In this document: one piece after another, positions 23,185-32,833 of the stretch
Layout of the letters: the number at the start of each line of letters is the position of its first letter
How positions within the stretch are numbered: the first letter of the stretch is position 1
From: Thinopyrum elongatum
Taxonomy: Eukaryota > Streptophyta > Magnoliopsida > Poales > Poaceae
NCBI GenBank assembly: GCA_011799875.1
Contig: CM022299.1
Coordinates: 334,908,409 to 334,972,408 of the forward strand
Reading direction: 5' to 3'
DNA: 64,000 nucleotides
Position numbers and translations under genes: made by a program
Notes under the pieces: generated by a model
What the model was told of the DNA's origin: nothing
Seen by the model: only the letters and a program-made list of their open reading frames with translations
The model's database searches: none

Positions 23185-23194
23185 CTTTTTATGG
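23185..23194 (-). promoter_or_regulatory. TATA box for the antisense gene
   Basis: Minus strand ccataaaaag, about 150 bp upstream of ATG 23036 and pointing toward it. It gives the antisense gene its own promoter, separate from the LTR. Confidence 0.5.
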
Positions 23195-23426
23195 GGAAGG
23201 CACGGCGGCTGGCTCTTTACTGTCTGACGTGGATGCACTTTTTAGGCGCAGTACTACTTCAGCCATTTCATCCCACCTCTCCCACGTTCAGCATTTAATG
23301 CGCGTCGTGGGGGCGTGGTTAAAGAGACGATTATGACAATTATCCTCTGCCATGCGTGCCTATGCACTGTTTGGGCCCAACCCAATGATGCCTCGCATGC
23401 GTGTATCGCCCAGGCCCAGGGGCTCC

Positions 23427-24325
23427 TGTCGGTGTACTAAAGTTTAGGTACCTTAGTACCCCAGACTTATGCACATGCAGTAGTAGCCGTCTCGACGGCA
23501 GGGCTTAACGGAGGGCACTTGAAGACAACGCTCAAGGTTTGGTTGATTAAACCGTGAAGAAGACCTCCAGTCAAGTGATCGAGAAGCACTACAGAAAGGT
23601 ACAAGAGATCAAGGCTGGAGTTGCCGGCAAGATACTTACTGACAAGCAAGCGAACAAGAGCCCGGCAAGCTCAATACCGGCAAGATCCCACTACCTTGTC
23701 ACCGCTCCACCCCAGCGACCAGCCTGTCGCTTGTCAAATAGGTGTCGAGCGGGCAGGTAGTTAGGTGAGTATTGTCTGGTCACGTGTCAACTCACCGATC
23801 TAAAGAAAACTTTAATGACACCCGTCCTGGAGATGTGTCGAGCTAATATGAGGTAGCTGGGCGAACGGCATAGAAGGAGAGACGATTCTTGCCGAGGAGC
23901 TTCATTAGCATGACACCTCATGGCACATTTAATGCATTTGTCCTAACCCGTCAGAGTTAGGTATTTGGCACTATAGCCACTATTCATCTTATGTAAAGAC
24001 CATTTTGCCACTATGGTGACCCCTTTCCCTATAAAAGGAGGCCCATGGCTACCTTTACAAGGGTCGACACTTTGCCCAATTACACGCGTAGCTGCACTTC
24101 CTGCGCAACCTTGCCAGCAAGTTGTGCTCCTTGTACTTGAGCTCACACACTTAATATAACAAAGCAGGAGTAGGGTTTTACGCTTCACAGCGGCCCGAAC
24201 CTGTGTATACCACTGTGTTGATTGTTGAATCTATTCTTTGTGCTTGACGATCTCCCCAGTCAAACCGCAAAGGGGCCTTTGCTGGTCCCATAGATTGTCG
24301 TACGCACGACACTCCCATGCCTACA
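23427..24325 (+). repeat. Gypsy 3' LTR (899 bp)
   Basis: TGTCGGTGTACTAAAG... to ...CCTACA, preceded by caggcccaggggctcc as polypurine-like tract. It has a TATA box ccctataaaagg near 24028-24039. It ends against Copia 3' untranslated sequence, so this Gypsy element appears to have inserted into the Copia copy that follows. The duplication cannot be checked because the 5' LTR is outside the window. Confidence 0.75.
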
Positions 24326-25287
24326 GTCTCAAATATAGGGGGAGGAAGTTGAAGTTTAGGGGAGAACTTTTTTTGGACCTTTATTGCAAATCTGTGTTGA
24401 TCTCTTGGGGACATGTCAGCTTTTAGGAAGTATTCACCTAGTGATGCTACTCCATTTTGCATGTCATCACAGTCTTGGTACTCTTGAAGTCTTTGCACTT
24501 CTTAGAGAGAGTTTTTTGTGTTATCTAACCTTGTTTTCTCAAATTTGTCTCTTCATATATAATGTTCAAGCACTTTATGGTAACTGTATGCATCTTAGTC
24601 ATGTGCATGGTGATCCTTGCTTGTTGTATATACTTGTTTGCAAGAAAGGGTCATGTACACATAAATATTTCCATTTCTATCTTTTGCTTTAGTGCATGCT
24701 GCCAAGATGCATGTGGCATGGAAAGTCTGTTTACCTAGTCAATTGTGCATTTGCATTCCAAAAGAAAAATCAATTATGCACAATTGTAGGGGGAGCTTGT
24801 ACATGTCTCATGTTACATACGTCTTATTCATAACTTTCATATGAAATTTTGATGCATGCTATCATCAGTTACCAAAAAGGGGGAGATTGAAAGCACATTA
24901 ACCCCTTGATGATTTTAATAATTCATGTCAACATACATATTGTTGGACTAATATTTTCATTGAGTATATTTCAAGAAGTCTATTCTAGGTACATCAATTG
25001 GATGTGATGAGTGAACCCGTCTAGATGCTAAGGATGCACATTGGCAAAGCATGAAGACTCTACATTTTTGGTTTAGTAATCCAAGGTAACATTGAGTCCA
25101 TAGGAAAGCCAGTACTATTAAAAGGGGATGAGGTTTTGATCATGATCTAACTTATCAAGTGCTTAGAGATATTGCTCTAAAATCCCCAGTCACACTCACA
25201 CATTCATCTATGTCCAAAACCCTAAAGTCAGTCTTGGTCCCACCGATATGCATTTAGCCGGACTCACCGAGATACACTTGACATAGC

Positions 25288-26864
25288 TGCTACTTCTTGA
25301 GCTTGCGTTGGTTTTTCCCTTGAAGAGGAAAGGGTGATGCAGCAAAGTAGAGATAAGTATTTCCCTCAGTTAAGAACCAAGCTATCAACCCAGTAGGAGG
25401 AACACACAAGTCCCCAATAGATGCACCTACACAAACAAACAAATACTTGCACCCAACGCGAAAAAGGGGTTGTCAATCCCTTCACGGTCATTTTGCAAGG
25501 ATGAGATCTGGTAGAGATTGATATAAAAGATAAGTAAAAGTGCAAAATAAAGTAAAGGTAAATAAATTGCAGCAAGGTATTTTTGTGTTTTTGGTTTTAT
25601 AGATCTGAAAATAATATGATAAAAATAGACCCGGGGGGCATAGTATTCACTAGAGGCTTCTCTCTTGAAAGAAAGCATATGGTGGGTAAACAAATTACTG
25701 TTGAGCAATTGATAGAAAAGCACATAGTTATGATGATATCCAAGGCAATGATCATGAATATAGGATCACGTTCGTGACAAGTAGACCGACTCCTGCCTGC
25801 ATCTACTACTATTACTCCACACATCGACCGCTATCCAGCATGCATCTAGTGTATTAAGTTAACAAGAACAGAGTAACACCTTAAGGAACATGACATGATG
25901 TAGAGGGATAGACGATCCAATCAATATGAATAAACCCCACCTTTTGATCCTTAGTGGCAACAATACAAATACGTGCCTCGCTACCCTTTCTGTCACTGGG
26001 TGAGGACACCGCAAGATTGAACCCACTACAAAGCACCTCTCCCATTGCAAGAAAAATCAATCTAGTTGACCAAACCAAATCAATAGATCGGAGAGAAATA
26101 CAAAGCTATCTTAATCATGCATAAAAGAGTTCAGAAAAGACTCAAATAATATTCATAGATAATCTGATCATAAATCCACAATTCATCGGATCTCAACAAA
26201 CGCGCCGCAAAAGAAGATTACATCGAATAGATCTCCAAGAACATCAAGGAGAACATTGTATTGAAGATCAAAGAGAGAGAAGAAGCCATCTAGCTACTAG
26301 CTATGGACACGTAGGTCTGTGGTAAACTATTCGCACATCATCGGAAGGGCAGCAAGGTTGATGTAGAAGCCCTTCGTGATCGAATCCCCCTCTGGCAGAG
26401 TGCCAGAAAAGGCCCCAAGATGGGATCTCATGAGAACAGAAGCTTGCGGCGGCGGAAAAAGTATTTTTGGTGTGCCCTCTGGTATACGGGGAATATTTGG
26501 GTATTTATAGAGCAAAGATTAGGGTTGGAGGAGCATCAGGGGGCCCACAAGCTTGGGGACGCCCCCCCTAGGGCGTGCCCTCCGAGCTTGTCGCCAACTG
26601 GTGGCCCCTCTGACCCCCTCCCGAAGGTTCCTGGGTGTCTTCTAGTCCAAGAAAAATCCTCAAAAAGTTTCGTTCCGTTTGGTATTGATTTTCTGTAAAA
26701 GACAAAAACAAGAAAAAAAATAGCAACTGGCACTTGGTACTAGGTTAATAAGTTAGTCCCCAAAAATGATATAAAATAGCATAATAATGCATATAAAACA
26801 TCTAAAATGGATAATATAATAGCATGGAACAATAAAAAATTATAGATACGTTGGAGACGTATCA
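25288..26864 (-). mobile_element. Solo LTR (1,577 bp) with 5-bp duplication atagc
   Basis: In element orientation it runs TGATACGTCTCCAACGTATC ... GAAGTAGCA. It is flanked by atagc at 25283-25287 and 26865-26869, a perfect target duplication, and the Copia LTR reads through on both sides. There is no internal region, so it is the product of LTR-LTR recombination. Its first 20 bases contain the palindrome gatacgt-ctcca-acgtatc. A common Triticeae repeat; the family name is not certain. Confidence 0.85.
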
Positions 26865-26888
26865 ATAGCCACTGCCCAGACCCTAACA

Positions 26889-27183
26889 TCTCAGTCTCAC
26901 CGAGTTGGCCCTCCGGTCCCACCGAAGAGCACTTGCCAACCTTCTATTGCCAATTGAAATTCAATCAAAAAAATTGATCAGTTTCAATCAGTGACACTGA
27001 AGTGTGGAAAGTGCTTAGGTCAGCTCAGCTCGGTCCCACCGAGAGGTTTCATCCGGTCTCACCGAAAAGCCTAAATTTCAAACCTTCTGTACTAATCGAT
27101 CTCATTGAGTGTTTTCACCCAGTCCCCCCGAGTAGTGCAGAAAGGTGTGTAACCGTTGTATTTTTTGTGCTGCCTATATATAC
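26889..27183 (+). promoter_or_regulatory. Paired palindrome array and TATA box in the second Copia LTR
   Basis: Cores at 26899/26921, 26973/26996, 27038/27061 and 27104/27127. A further pair at 25242/25266 lies before the solo LTR and is 75 bp from the next pair once the insertion is removed. Pair spacing 74, 65 and 66 bp. The TATA box (ctatatata) starts 47 bp after the last core. Several sites show C to T decay (attga for accga) but keep position. Confidence 0.7.
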
Positions 27184-27821
27184 CCCCACCCATAGCACCA
27201 ACTCTAAGAGCACAACCGGTTTGAAACTACCACTTACCATATTCATTTCCCAAGAAAGAACCATCTACCTTTGTGTTGAGATCAAGAGGATTCCACTCCA
27301 ACCTTTTGATCCTTGATCTCTAGCCTCTCAAATGCTTTCCACTCCAAGCCCTCTCCTACCACACAGAAAAAATCTGTGAGAGAGTGTTTGAGTGTTGAGG
27401 AGACTATCTTTTGGAGCACAAGAGCAAGGAGTGCATCATCAACAACACCATCTATTACCTTTTGAAGAGTGGTGTTCCTAAATTGGTTAGGTGCCACTTA
27501 GGAGCCTCCAAGCTTGTGGATTTGAACCAAGGAGTATTTTCAGGCAAGGAGATTGCCTACTTAGTGAAGATCTACCCAAAGTGAGGCTAGTCCTTCGTGG
27601 ACATAAGCCATGATGGCATATACAAGGTTGCTTCTTCGCGGACCCCTTGTGGGTGGAGCCGTCCATGGACTTGCGCAACTGTTACCCTCTGTGGGTCGAA
27701 GTCTCCATCAACATGGACGTATGATAGCACCACCTATCAGAACCATGCCAAAAATCACCGTGTCTTCATTGTGTTTGATAATCTCCAAACTCTACCCTCT
27801 TACTTTCTTGCACCTGCATGT

Positions 27822-27870
27822 TGATACATCTCCAATGTATATATAATTTTTTATTGTTTCATGCTATTAT
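27822..27870 (+). repeat. Truncated start of the TGATACGTCTCC-type LTR
   Basis: 49 bp beginning TGATACATCTCCAATGTAT match the first bases of the solo LTR at 25288-26864, here in plus orientation, then stop at TGTCGG. Remnant of an insertion cut by a later one. Confidence 0.6.
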
Positions 27871-27984
27871 TGTCGGAATCGGGGCTCCGCGGACCCAAAC
27901 AAGGTTCAAACTCTGGGGCGTGTGTGAAGGATCCTGCCTAGCTACACACTACTGCAGGATGGTCCAAACGCGATAGTCCAATCA
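27871..27984 (+). repeat. Start of a Gypsy-type LTR (fragment)
   Basis: TGTCGGAATCGGGGCTCCGC... resembles Triticeae Gypsy LTR starts and is lost after about 114 bp where the subterminal repeats of the large transposon begin. Confidence 0.45.
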
Positions 27985-28000
27985 GAGACCCTTTGGCGAA

Positions 28001-28350
28001 ACTGTGTGCGATGCATCAATCACAAATGGTGATGTAATAAAACCATCAAAAAAGATGCAAAACATTTGCGATGGCGGTGACATCAAACACGGTTCATATT
28101 GGAGTTGCGTGTGCGATGCATGGCAAACGGTTAATCCAGCAGAACTGTTTGCGATGAGGCAGAACAACAGAAACGGACAGCCAGATGAGGGTGTGTGCGA
28201 TATACGGCATACAGTTCACTAGGATGAACTGTGTGTGATTAGGCAACACAATACAAACGGTTCAACTGAACAAGATGTGTGTGATACGCGGCAAACAGGT
28301 CCGTAATCAGAAATGTGTGCGAAGACCAATAATAACACAGACGATTGCTG
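28001..28350 (+). repeat. Left subterminal repeats
   Basis: Words such as actgtgtgcgatgcat, gtgtgcgatgcatggcaaac, actgtttgcgatgaggc, gtgtgcgatatacggc and atgtgtgtgatacgcgg recur near 28001, 28106, 28144, 28190, 28228, 28272 and 28311, often followed by caaacgg. CACTA transposases bind short subterminal repeats of this kind. An (AT)n run follows near 28388-28408. Confidence 0.65.
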
Positions 28351-28506
28351 CTAATAAGCCGTGTGATTTGCTCTGTCTACAGAAGAATAACATATATATA
28401 TATATATAACTAAAATAAACATCCAATTACATAAGTGACTATACAGATCATTCACACACACCTCAATAAACAATTGTATGCATTCTAAATTAGGAGAAGC
28501 GATCGT

Positions 28507-29229
28507 CTAGTCATCTACTTCTTGTGACGCTCCCGCCACTGCTCTGTGGCTCGATCCCTCATCTGGGGCAGGAAGAAGACACTCCCTCATGTCAATGATC
28601 CGCATGTACATCTCATAGCTTGTGTATGCATCCTTGGCCGCGTACTTGATGTGTTGTTCATCCAGTCTCTCATGCCAGACACTGTGCCAGGCGTTCTTGT
28701 CCTTCTTGCTCTCATCCTTCATCTTCATGTAGTAGGGGTCGATGATGGCCGAGGCGAGGTCAACCAGGGAGTTCTATTTGTTGTTGTCGCTGCCCCAGAC
28801 CTTGTAGTGGTCCTGGATGTTGACAAGATTCTGGTATTTCAAGCCCGAAACCTTGAGCGCTTTTAGATCGTTGGTGGTGTCCACCGTAGCGAAACTGTAG
28901 TCGGAGCTGTTAATAAACCTGGAGAAACGCTCACAAGGCCTTGTGGCCAGGTGGTAGTGGTAGACGAGGACGTCATGTCGCACGCACAACTGGGTGACGG
29001 CAACCTTCTGATCGTGCCCGGCACGACCGATGGTGTACTCGAGGTCGAAGTCGACCACTTGGTACTTGTCCTCGGCAAGCAACTGCTCCATAGTTTGGAT
29101 GGAGCTCTCCACCGAGACCAGCTCGTTCGTGCACACCACCGAGAGGGCCTTCCCCCTCATGTGGGTGTCCACTACGTGATGCGTGGTGAACTGCCCGCCA
29201 TTGTCGTCGTCGGCCGCTGGGAGCGCCAT
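28507..29229 (-). pseudogene. DEDDy 3'-5' exonuclease (Werner-like), one nonsense codon
   Basis: Start ATG at 29229 (MALPAADDDNGGQF), 240 codons to TAG at 28507. The motifs of the DEDDy exonuclease family are present: ExoI VVDFDLEYT (D-x-E), ExoII region TVDTTNDLKALKVSGL, and ExoIII YAAKDAYTSYEMY (Y-x3-D). An in-frame TAG at 28774-28776, just after WGSDNNK, separates ExoII from ExoIII; the frame is otherwise intact. The full-length product would be a nuclear 3'-5' exonuclease domain without a helicase. Its place inside a transposon suggests a captured gene. Upstream ATGs exist (up to 29574), but the chosen one begins where the recognisable protein begins. Confidence 0.75.
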
Positions 29230-30223
29230 TGGAGCCACAGGAGCGCCATTGGAACCGCTGGATGTCCTCTCTGTATGTGTCGTCGTGGGTGTGCTTATTG
29301 TGTCGTGTGGCGCGAGAGATGAAGGTAAATGGCCACAGGAATAAATGGGGGCCGGGCGGCCTGGATTCTCGGCGCATCCGCATGGCAGTTTTTGCAATGG
29401 GTAACTGCATCGTGGCGCCGCGCCCGGCGCAACCGCAACCGCATGCACATGAACATGCGTGATCGTGCACCGGCCCCAAACACTGGCAGCGCGCATGGAG
29501 GGACAAGGGCAGAGCGCCCGGAGGGACGCGAGAGCAGAGCGCGCCACGGCTGCCTCAACAGCAAGCAACCACACGCATAGAGCAGTTGAACACGCAGGAA
29601 ATGGTCGTCTACAAGCCGGCCGACAGTTGCGTCACTGCGTAGAGAGCGGCCGTGTGCTACTACCGCCGTCTTGGTCTATTAGTCCCCTTTATATTATGTG
29701 CCATATTTTGACCTTAAATTTAACCAACAAAATGTTAATGCATGTTACAAATATTATATAATTGGAAACTATGTTCAAATACGAATCCAACGATATAATC
29801 TCTGGCGACATGCATTCGTATTTTATTAGTTAAATCTCTAGTCAAAATTTGGCAGAAAAATACATAGACGACTTATAAACCAGGACAGGGGTAGTAGGTA
29901 ATTTAATCGCAAACATTTTTTATTTTATTAACCATATGTGTACGTGTCCTTTCGTCCTCCTCGCGCACATGTTGTCACCCCGCTGCCGCAGACGGCTTCG
30001 AGCGCAAGCTTGAGCAGTGCGCGGGGGCGTTCTTTTGGCCAAACGGTGGTGAGCCCGTTCCCGCGCAGGTTCCCGTGCAAGCTTCCCGCCCGACTCGGTG
30101 AAATCCCCCAAAATCCCAATGCTTACCGGCCTGCTATATAAACCCTCACGGCCGGCGAGTCCTGCGTCGCATTTTCCCCTCCCTCCCTGTAGCTTATCTC
30201 GTCTGCTTCTCCCACAATCGCCA
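29230..30223. other. Intergenic region between divergent genes
   Basis: Separates the minus-strand exonuclease from the plus-strand Ala-rich gene. TATA box gctatataaaccc at about 30133-30145 points toward the plus-strand gene. 29660-29930 is AT-rich. No other coding sequence is convincing. Confidence 0.5.
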
Positions 30224-30994
30224 ATGACACCGGTCCGTCATCGTCGCTCAGCCACTCCGCCGTCATCAGAGGACAGCTCCAGCTGGGAGGCTACACCATG
30301 GCGGCGGCACAGTCCCCGGCGTAGTGTAGTGCACGTGGCATCCCTGTTGGGTGTGCGCGGAACACCCACCACACGCTCCGCCGTCGCTGCCCATCGGCAG
30401 CTGTTGCCGACTGCCGTTGCCGCCACCCCACCGTCTGCCGCCGTGGCCGCCACACCACCGTCGAAAGCCAGGGCCATCGCCCGCTCCGCCGCCGCGGCCC
30501 GAAGGCGGGAGGTGGCTGTCGTGGCCGCCACCCCACTGCCGGCTACCATGGCCATCACCCGCTCCGCCGCCGCGGCCCGAAGGCGGGAGGTGGTGGTCGT
30601 GGCCGCCACCCCATCGTCGGCCGCCGTGGCCACCAGCCCACCGTCGGCCGCCGGGGTCATCACCCACTCCGCCACCGCCGCCCGAAGCCGGGAGGCGGAG
30701 GTGGAGGCCCGAACGTGCGTCAGCGACCTTGCGCGCTACATCGAGTTCCTGCGGGAGGAGGAGGAGCGCCTCGTCGAGCACGCAAAGAGCCTTACCGCCG
30801 CCGTGGCCGCAGCACACGCCTCCGTAGAGGCGAGGAATCAGGAGATCTACGAGGAGAACCACCGCTTCGAGAGGGGTCGTCTGGAGCGGCAGAGGGCGTT
30901 CGAGGTGAGCGTCCCTGAAGGTGCAACAGTGGCAGGCACCGTATTGCAGTTGTCCAGCTCGTCGGTAGGCTCCTCCTCCTCTACCTCTTACTGA
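30224..30994 (+). CDS. Ala/Arg-rich protein with internal repeats and C-terminal coiled coil
   Basis: 256 codons from ATG 30224 (MTPVRHRRSATPPSSEDSS), about 80 bp after a TATA box; the context ccaATGa is acceptable. The middle consists of imperfect repeats built on RSAAAARRREV(A/V)VVAATP, seen twice cleanly and again as HSATAARSREAEVEA. The C-terminal third (ARYIEFLREEEERLVEHAK, then AAHASVEARNQEIYEENHR) is a likely coiled coil, ending in a Ser-rich tail. Codon use is very GC-rich. No known family recognised. A single open exon inside a transposon may be real cargo or a GC-driven ORF. Confidence 0.5.
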   Translation: MTPVRHRRSATPPSSEDSSSWEATPWRRHSPRRSVVHVASLLGVRGTPTTRSAVAAHRQLLPTAVAATPPSAAVAATPPSKARAIARSAAAARRREVAVVAATPLPATMAITRSAAAARRREVVVVAATPSSAAVATSPPSAAGVITHSATAARSREAEVEARTCVSDLARYIEFLREEEERLVEHAKSLTAAVAAAHASVEARNQEIYEENHRFERGRLERQRAFEVSVPEGATVAGTVLQLSSSSVGSSSSTSY

Positions 30995-31333
30995 GTGCGC
31001 TCGGCAGAGGAGAGGCTGCCAGAAGTAGTACAAAGCCCCTCCGTAGTAGTAGTATTTAGGGGCTATTTTGTTCAGTTCATCTGACTATAGATGTGGTGGA
31101 ACTGTACAGCGTACTTAAAATTAGCTAGTATATATAGTTGAACTAGCTATTTCAGTACGTGGTTGGCAACAATTGGGGAAAAGTTTGGTCGGTTCAGCTG
31201 TCGAGTTGAACTGTTTGTATAAAGAATGACTGCTTAATCTATGAATGAAATCTATGCTTAATTACTGAATTTTAGTTGCAAAAATTAGATAGTGCTAGTG
31301 ATTTTTAGCTGCATATTTTGACAAATCGCAGTG

Positions 31334-31441
31334 TTACAAGGTTGACAAATGGCAATGTTACTAGATCAACAAATGTCAATCTTTCCAGTTTGACAAATGG
31401 CAATATACCCAATATGACAGATGCAACTCTTACCAAATTGT
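31334..31441. repeat. 24-bp tandem repeat
   Basis: Units starting at 31334, 31358, 31382, 31406 and 31430 (last one partial), an exact 24-bp step, built on ttac-agnttgacaaatggcaat. A further diverged half unit (tgacaaatcgcagtg) lies just before. Confidence 0.75.
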
Positions 31442-31475
31442 CTGTACGTGGTTGCACACGGGTCATCCAAAACAA

Positions 31476-31775
31476 CCGTTTGCATTGAAGGGATATACAA
31501 ATCCTGCTCGCATATTTTCTCTTGGCTTAGCGCCGAAGTCTGGCTTTGCATACCGTATTCAATCTGAACCGTTTGCGTTGAAGAGATGCACAAATCCTGC
31601 ACTGCGAATTTTCCCTTGACTTACTGGGGAAGACCATAGCTCTCACTTTGCATACGGGTGTTCTATCTAAAATGTTTGCGATCAAGAGCTGCACAAATCC
31701 TGCTCGTCACATTTTCCCTTGGCTTCCTGGGGAAGCTGTCGGTTTGCATACGGGTGTTCTAACTAAAACGTTTGG
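31476..31775. repeat. About 97-bp tandem repeat, just over three copies
   Basis: Copies begin near 31476, 31567, 31669 and 31764 (partial) with aaccgtttgcgttgaagag-like starts, followed by acaaatcctgc and tttgcatacgggtgttct. The first word resembles the subterminal word actgtttgcgatgaggc at 28144, hinting at a common origin with the transposon ends. Confidence 0.65.
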
Positions 31776-31945
31776 GATGAGTATTTTATATTTAAAAACC
31801 ATTGACGTTTTTTTTAAAGAAAATCGTTTGATAAGTCTGTACATTAAGAGAGAAAAACGCAAGTTTGTTCAAACCATATCTTTCATTCAGTCACACTGCG
31901 AATTTATATTCATATGATCGAGATACAGTATTAAACCCAAAAAAA

Positions 31946-32545
31946 CTATTTCCGGCGGCGGCGGAGGCGGCGTGCCGCGCCGGCGTTGTCGTTCTCGTCC
32001 TCCGGGATGCCGTTGTTGAAGTCTTCAAGGCAGCACATAATGTTCTTCACTTGGAAATCAAACATCATGTCGTCGCGCGATCGATGGGCGGGGCGCGGGA
32101 GGACGGCAACTGGCAGCGCTGCGAGGTAGCGGTCGATGGAGGTGTCCCATGCCGCTGAGGGGGGCGCGCGCACGGGCACCGGCGTGGCGGGTGCAGGCAA
32201 ACGCACGGGGACCGGCGGCACGGTGGGTGCATGGGCGCGCACGGGCACGGGCGCTGGCGCTGGCATGCACACGAGCTCGCGCGGGTCCGCGGAGACCTCG
32301 CTGACGCCCGCGACTTCCAGCTCTGCGATAGTGCTCGGCGACCAGCCCGGCAATGCTACGGGGATGGTCGCTGGTGCGGGCGCGGGGATGGGAGCTGGGA
32401 TGGGCGCGGGGGCAGCAACCGCCGCGGCCAGCTTGTTCAGGGCCATGTCCATGAGGCCCCATTCCTCCTTATTTTCTATCTCCTCCAGCTCGGAGTCGAC
32501 TTCACCAAACTTGAAGACTAGTGGCAGATGATCCTTCTGTGCCAT
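31946..32545 (-). CDS. Pro/Ala-rich acidic protein, unknown
   Basis: 199 codons from ATG 32545 (MAQKDHLPLVFKFGEVDSEL) in a strong context (aacgccATGGc). An acidic segment (ELEEIENKEEWGLMDMALNK) is followed by a Pro-Ala repeat region (PAPIPAPIPAPAPA and PVPVRAPAP-like units). A more ordered C-terminus follows, with WDTSIDRYLAALPV, FQVKNIMCCLEDFNNGIPED and a basic tail RRLRRRRK that could be a nuclear signal. No family recognised. It converges on the 30224 gene. Confidence 0.5.
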   Translation of the reverse strand: MAQKDHLPLVFKFGEVDSELEEIENKEEWGLMDMALNKLAAAVAAPAPIPAPIPAPAPATIPVALPGWSPSTIAELEVAGVSEVSADPRELVCMPAPAPVPVRAHAPTVPPVPVRLPAPATPVPVRAPPSAAWDTSIDRYLAALPVAVLPRPAHRSRDDMMFDFQVKNIMCCLEDFNNGIPEDENDNAGAARRLRRRRK

Positions 32546-32833
32546 GGCGTTGGTGGAGGTCTGCGGGAGGGAGGGGAATGGGAGGCGAACAGTAAGGCCG
32601 CCCGTATTAAACAGCGGCTCGGGCGCCATTAATGGAGAGGATGCGAGCAAGGCGGGCGGCCATGGAAGTCAAAGGGCTCGCTTCCCAGTGAGCCTTCACA
32701 GCGTACAGCTCGCACGCTTCCCGGTGAGCCTGCGCATTGGAGGATAGCTTGCATGCCTCTTGGTCAGCCTGCGCATCGGACTGCGCTCGCACGCCTCCCG
32801 TTCAGTCAAGCAGCTGTCCGCACGGCACCTCCT
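32546..32833. other. Short tandem repeats before the LARD insertion
   Basis: Three to four copies of a roughly 37-bp unit (gcacgcttcccggtgagcctgcgc) lie at about 32680-32815. The sequence is cut at 32833 by the LARD, and ctcct (32829-32833) is its target duplication. Confidence 0.5.

Larger units (their letters stand above)
1..24325 (+). mobile_element. Ty3/Gypsy retrotransposon, 3' part, heavily nested
   Basis: The visible order is the end of pol on the plus strand (3-1754), a long non-coding spacer, a large gene on the opposite strand (about 23036 down to 11559), a polypurine-like run just before 23427, and a plus-orientation 3' LTR (23427-24325). This order (pol, spacer, antisense ORF, 3' LTR) matches the plan known from Tat-lineage Gypsy elements such as Grande and RIRE2. 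That all parts belong to one element is inferred from order and orientation. The 5' end lies outside the window. Insertions break it at about 2466-8340 and 13553-22139. It is a dead copy: every coding part carries stop codons. Confidence 0.65.
24326..27821 (+). mobile_element. Second Copia element of the same family, 3' end only
   Basis: 24326-24873 matches the 3' non-coding region of the Copia at 13553-22139 (for example tattgcaaatctgtgttgat, gtgttatctaaccttgtttt). A polypurine tract (aaaaagggggagat) is followed by an LTR start TGAAAGCAC at 24888. The LTR is split by the 25288-26864 insertion, resumes at 26870 and breaks off at 27821 before its end. It is more diverged than the first copy. 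Confidence 0.85.

Noticed and set aside
24326..27821. Second Copia segment as the missing part of the first Copia element
   Set aside because: The first element already has a complete 3' LTR and polypurine tract, and the second has its own tract and a more diverged LTR.
30266..31033. Long minus-strand ORFs over the Ala-rich gene
   Set aside because: They arise from the GC-rich repeats of the plus-strand gene; no start context, promoter or domain was seen.
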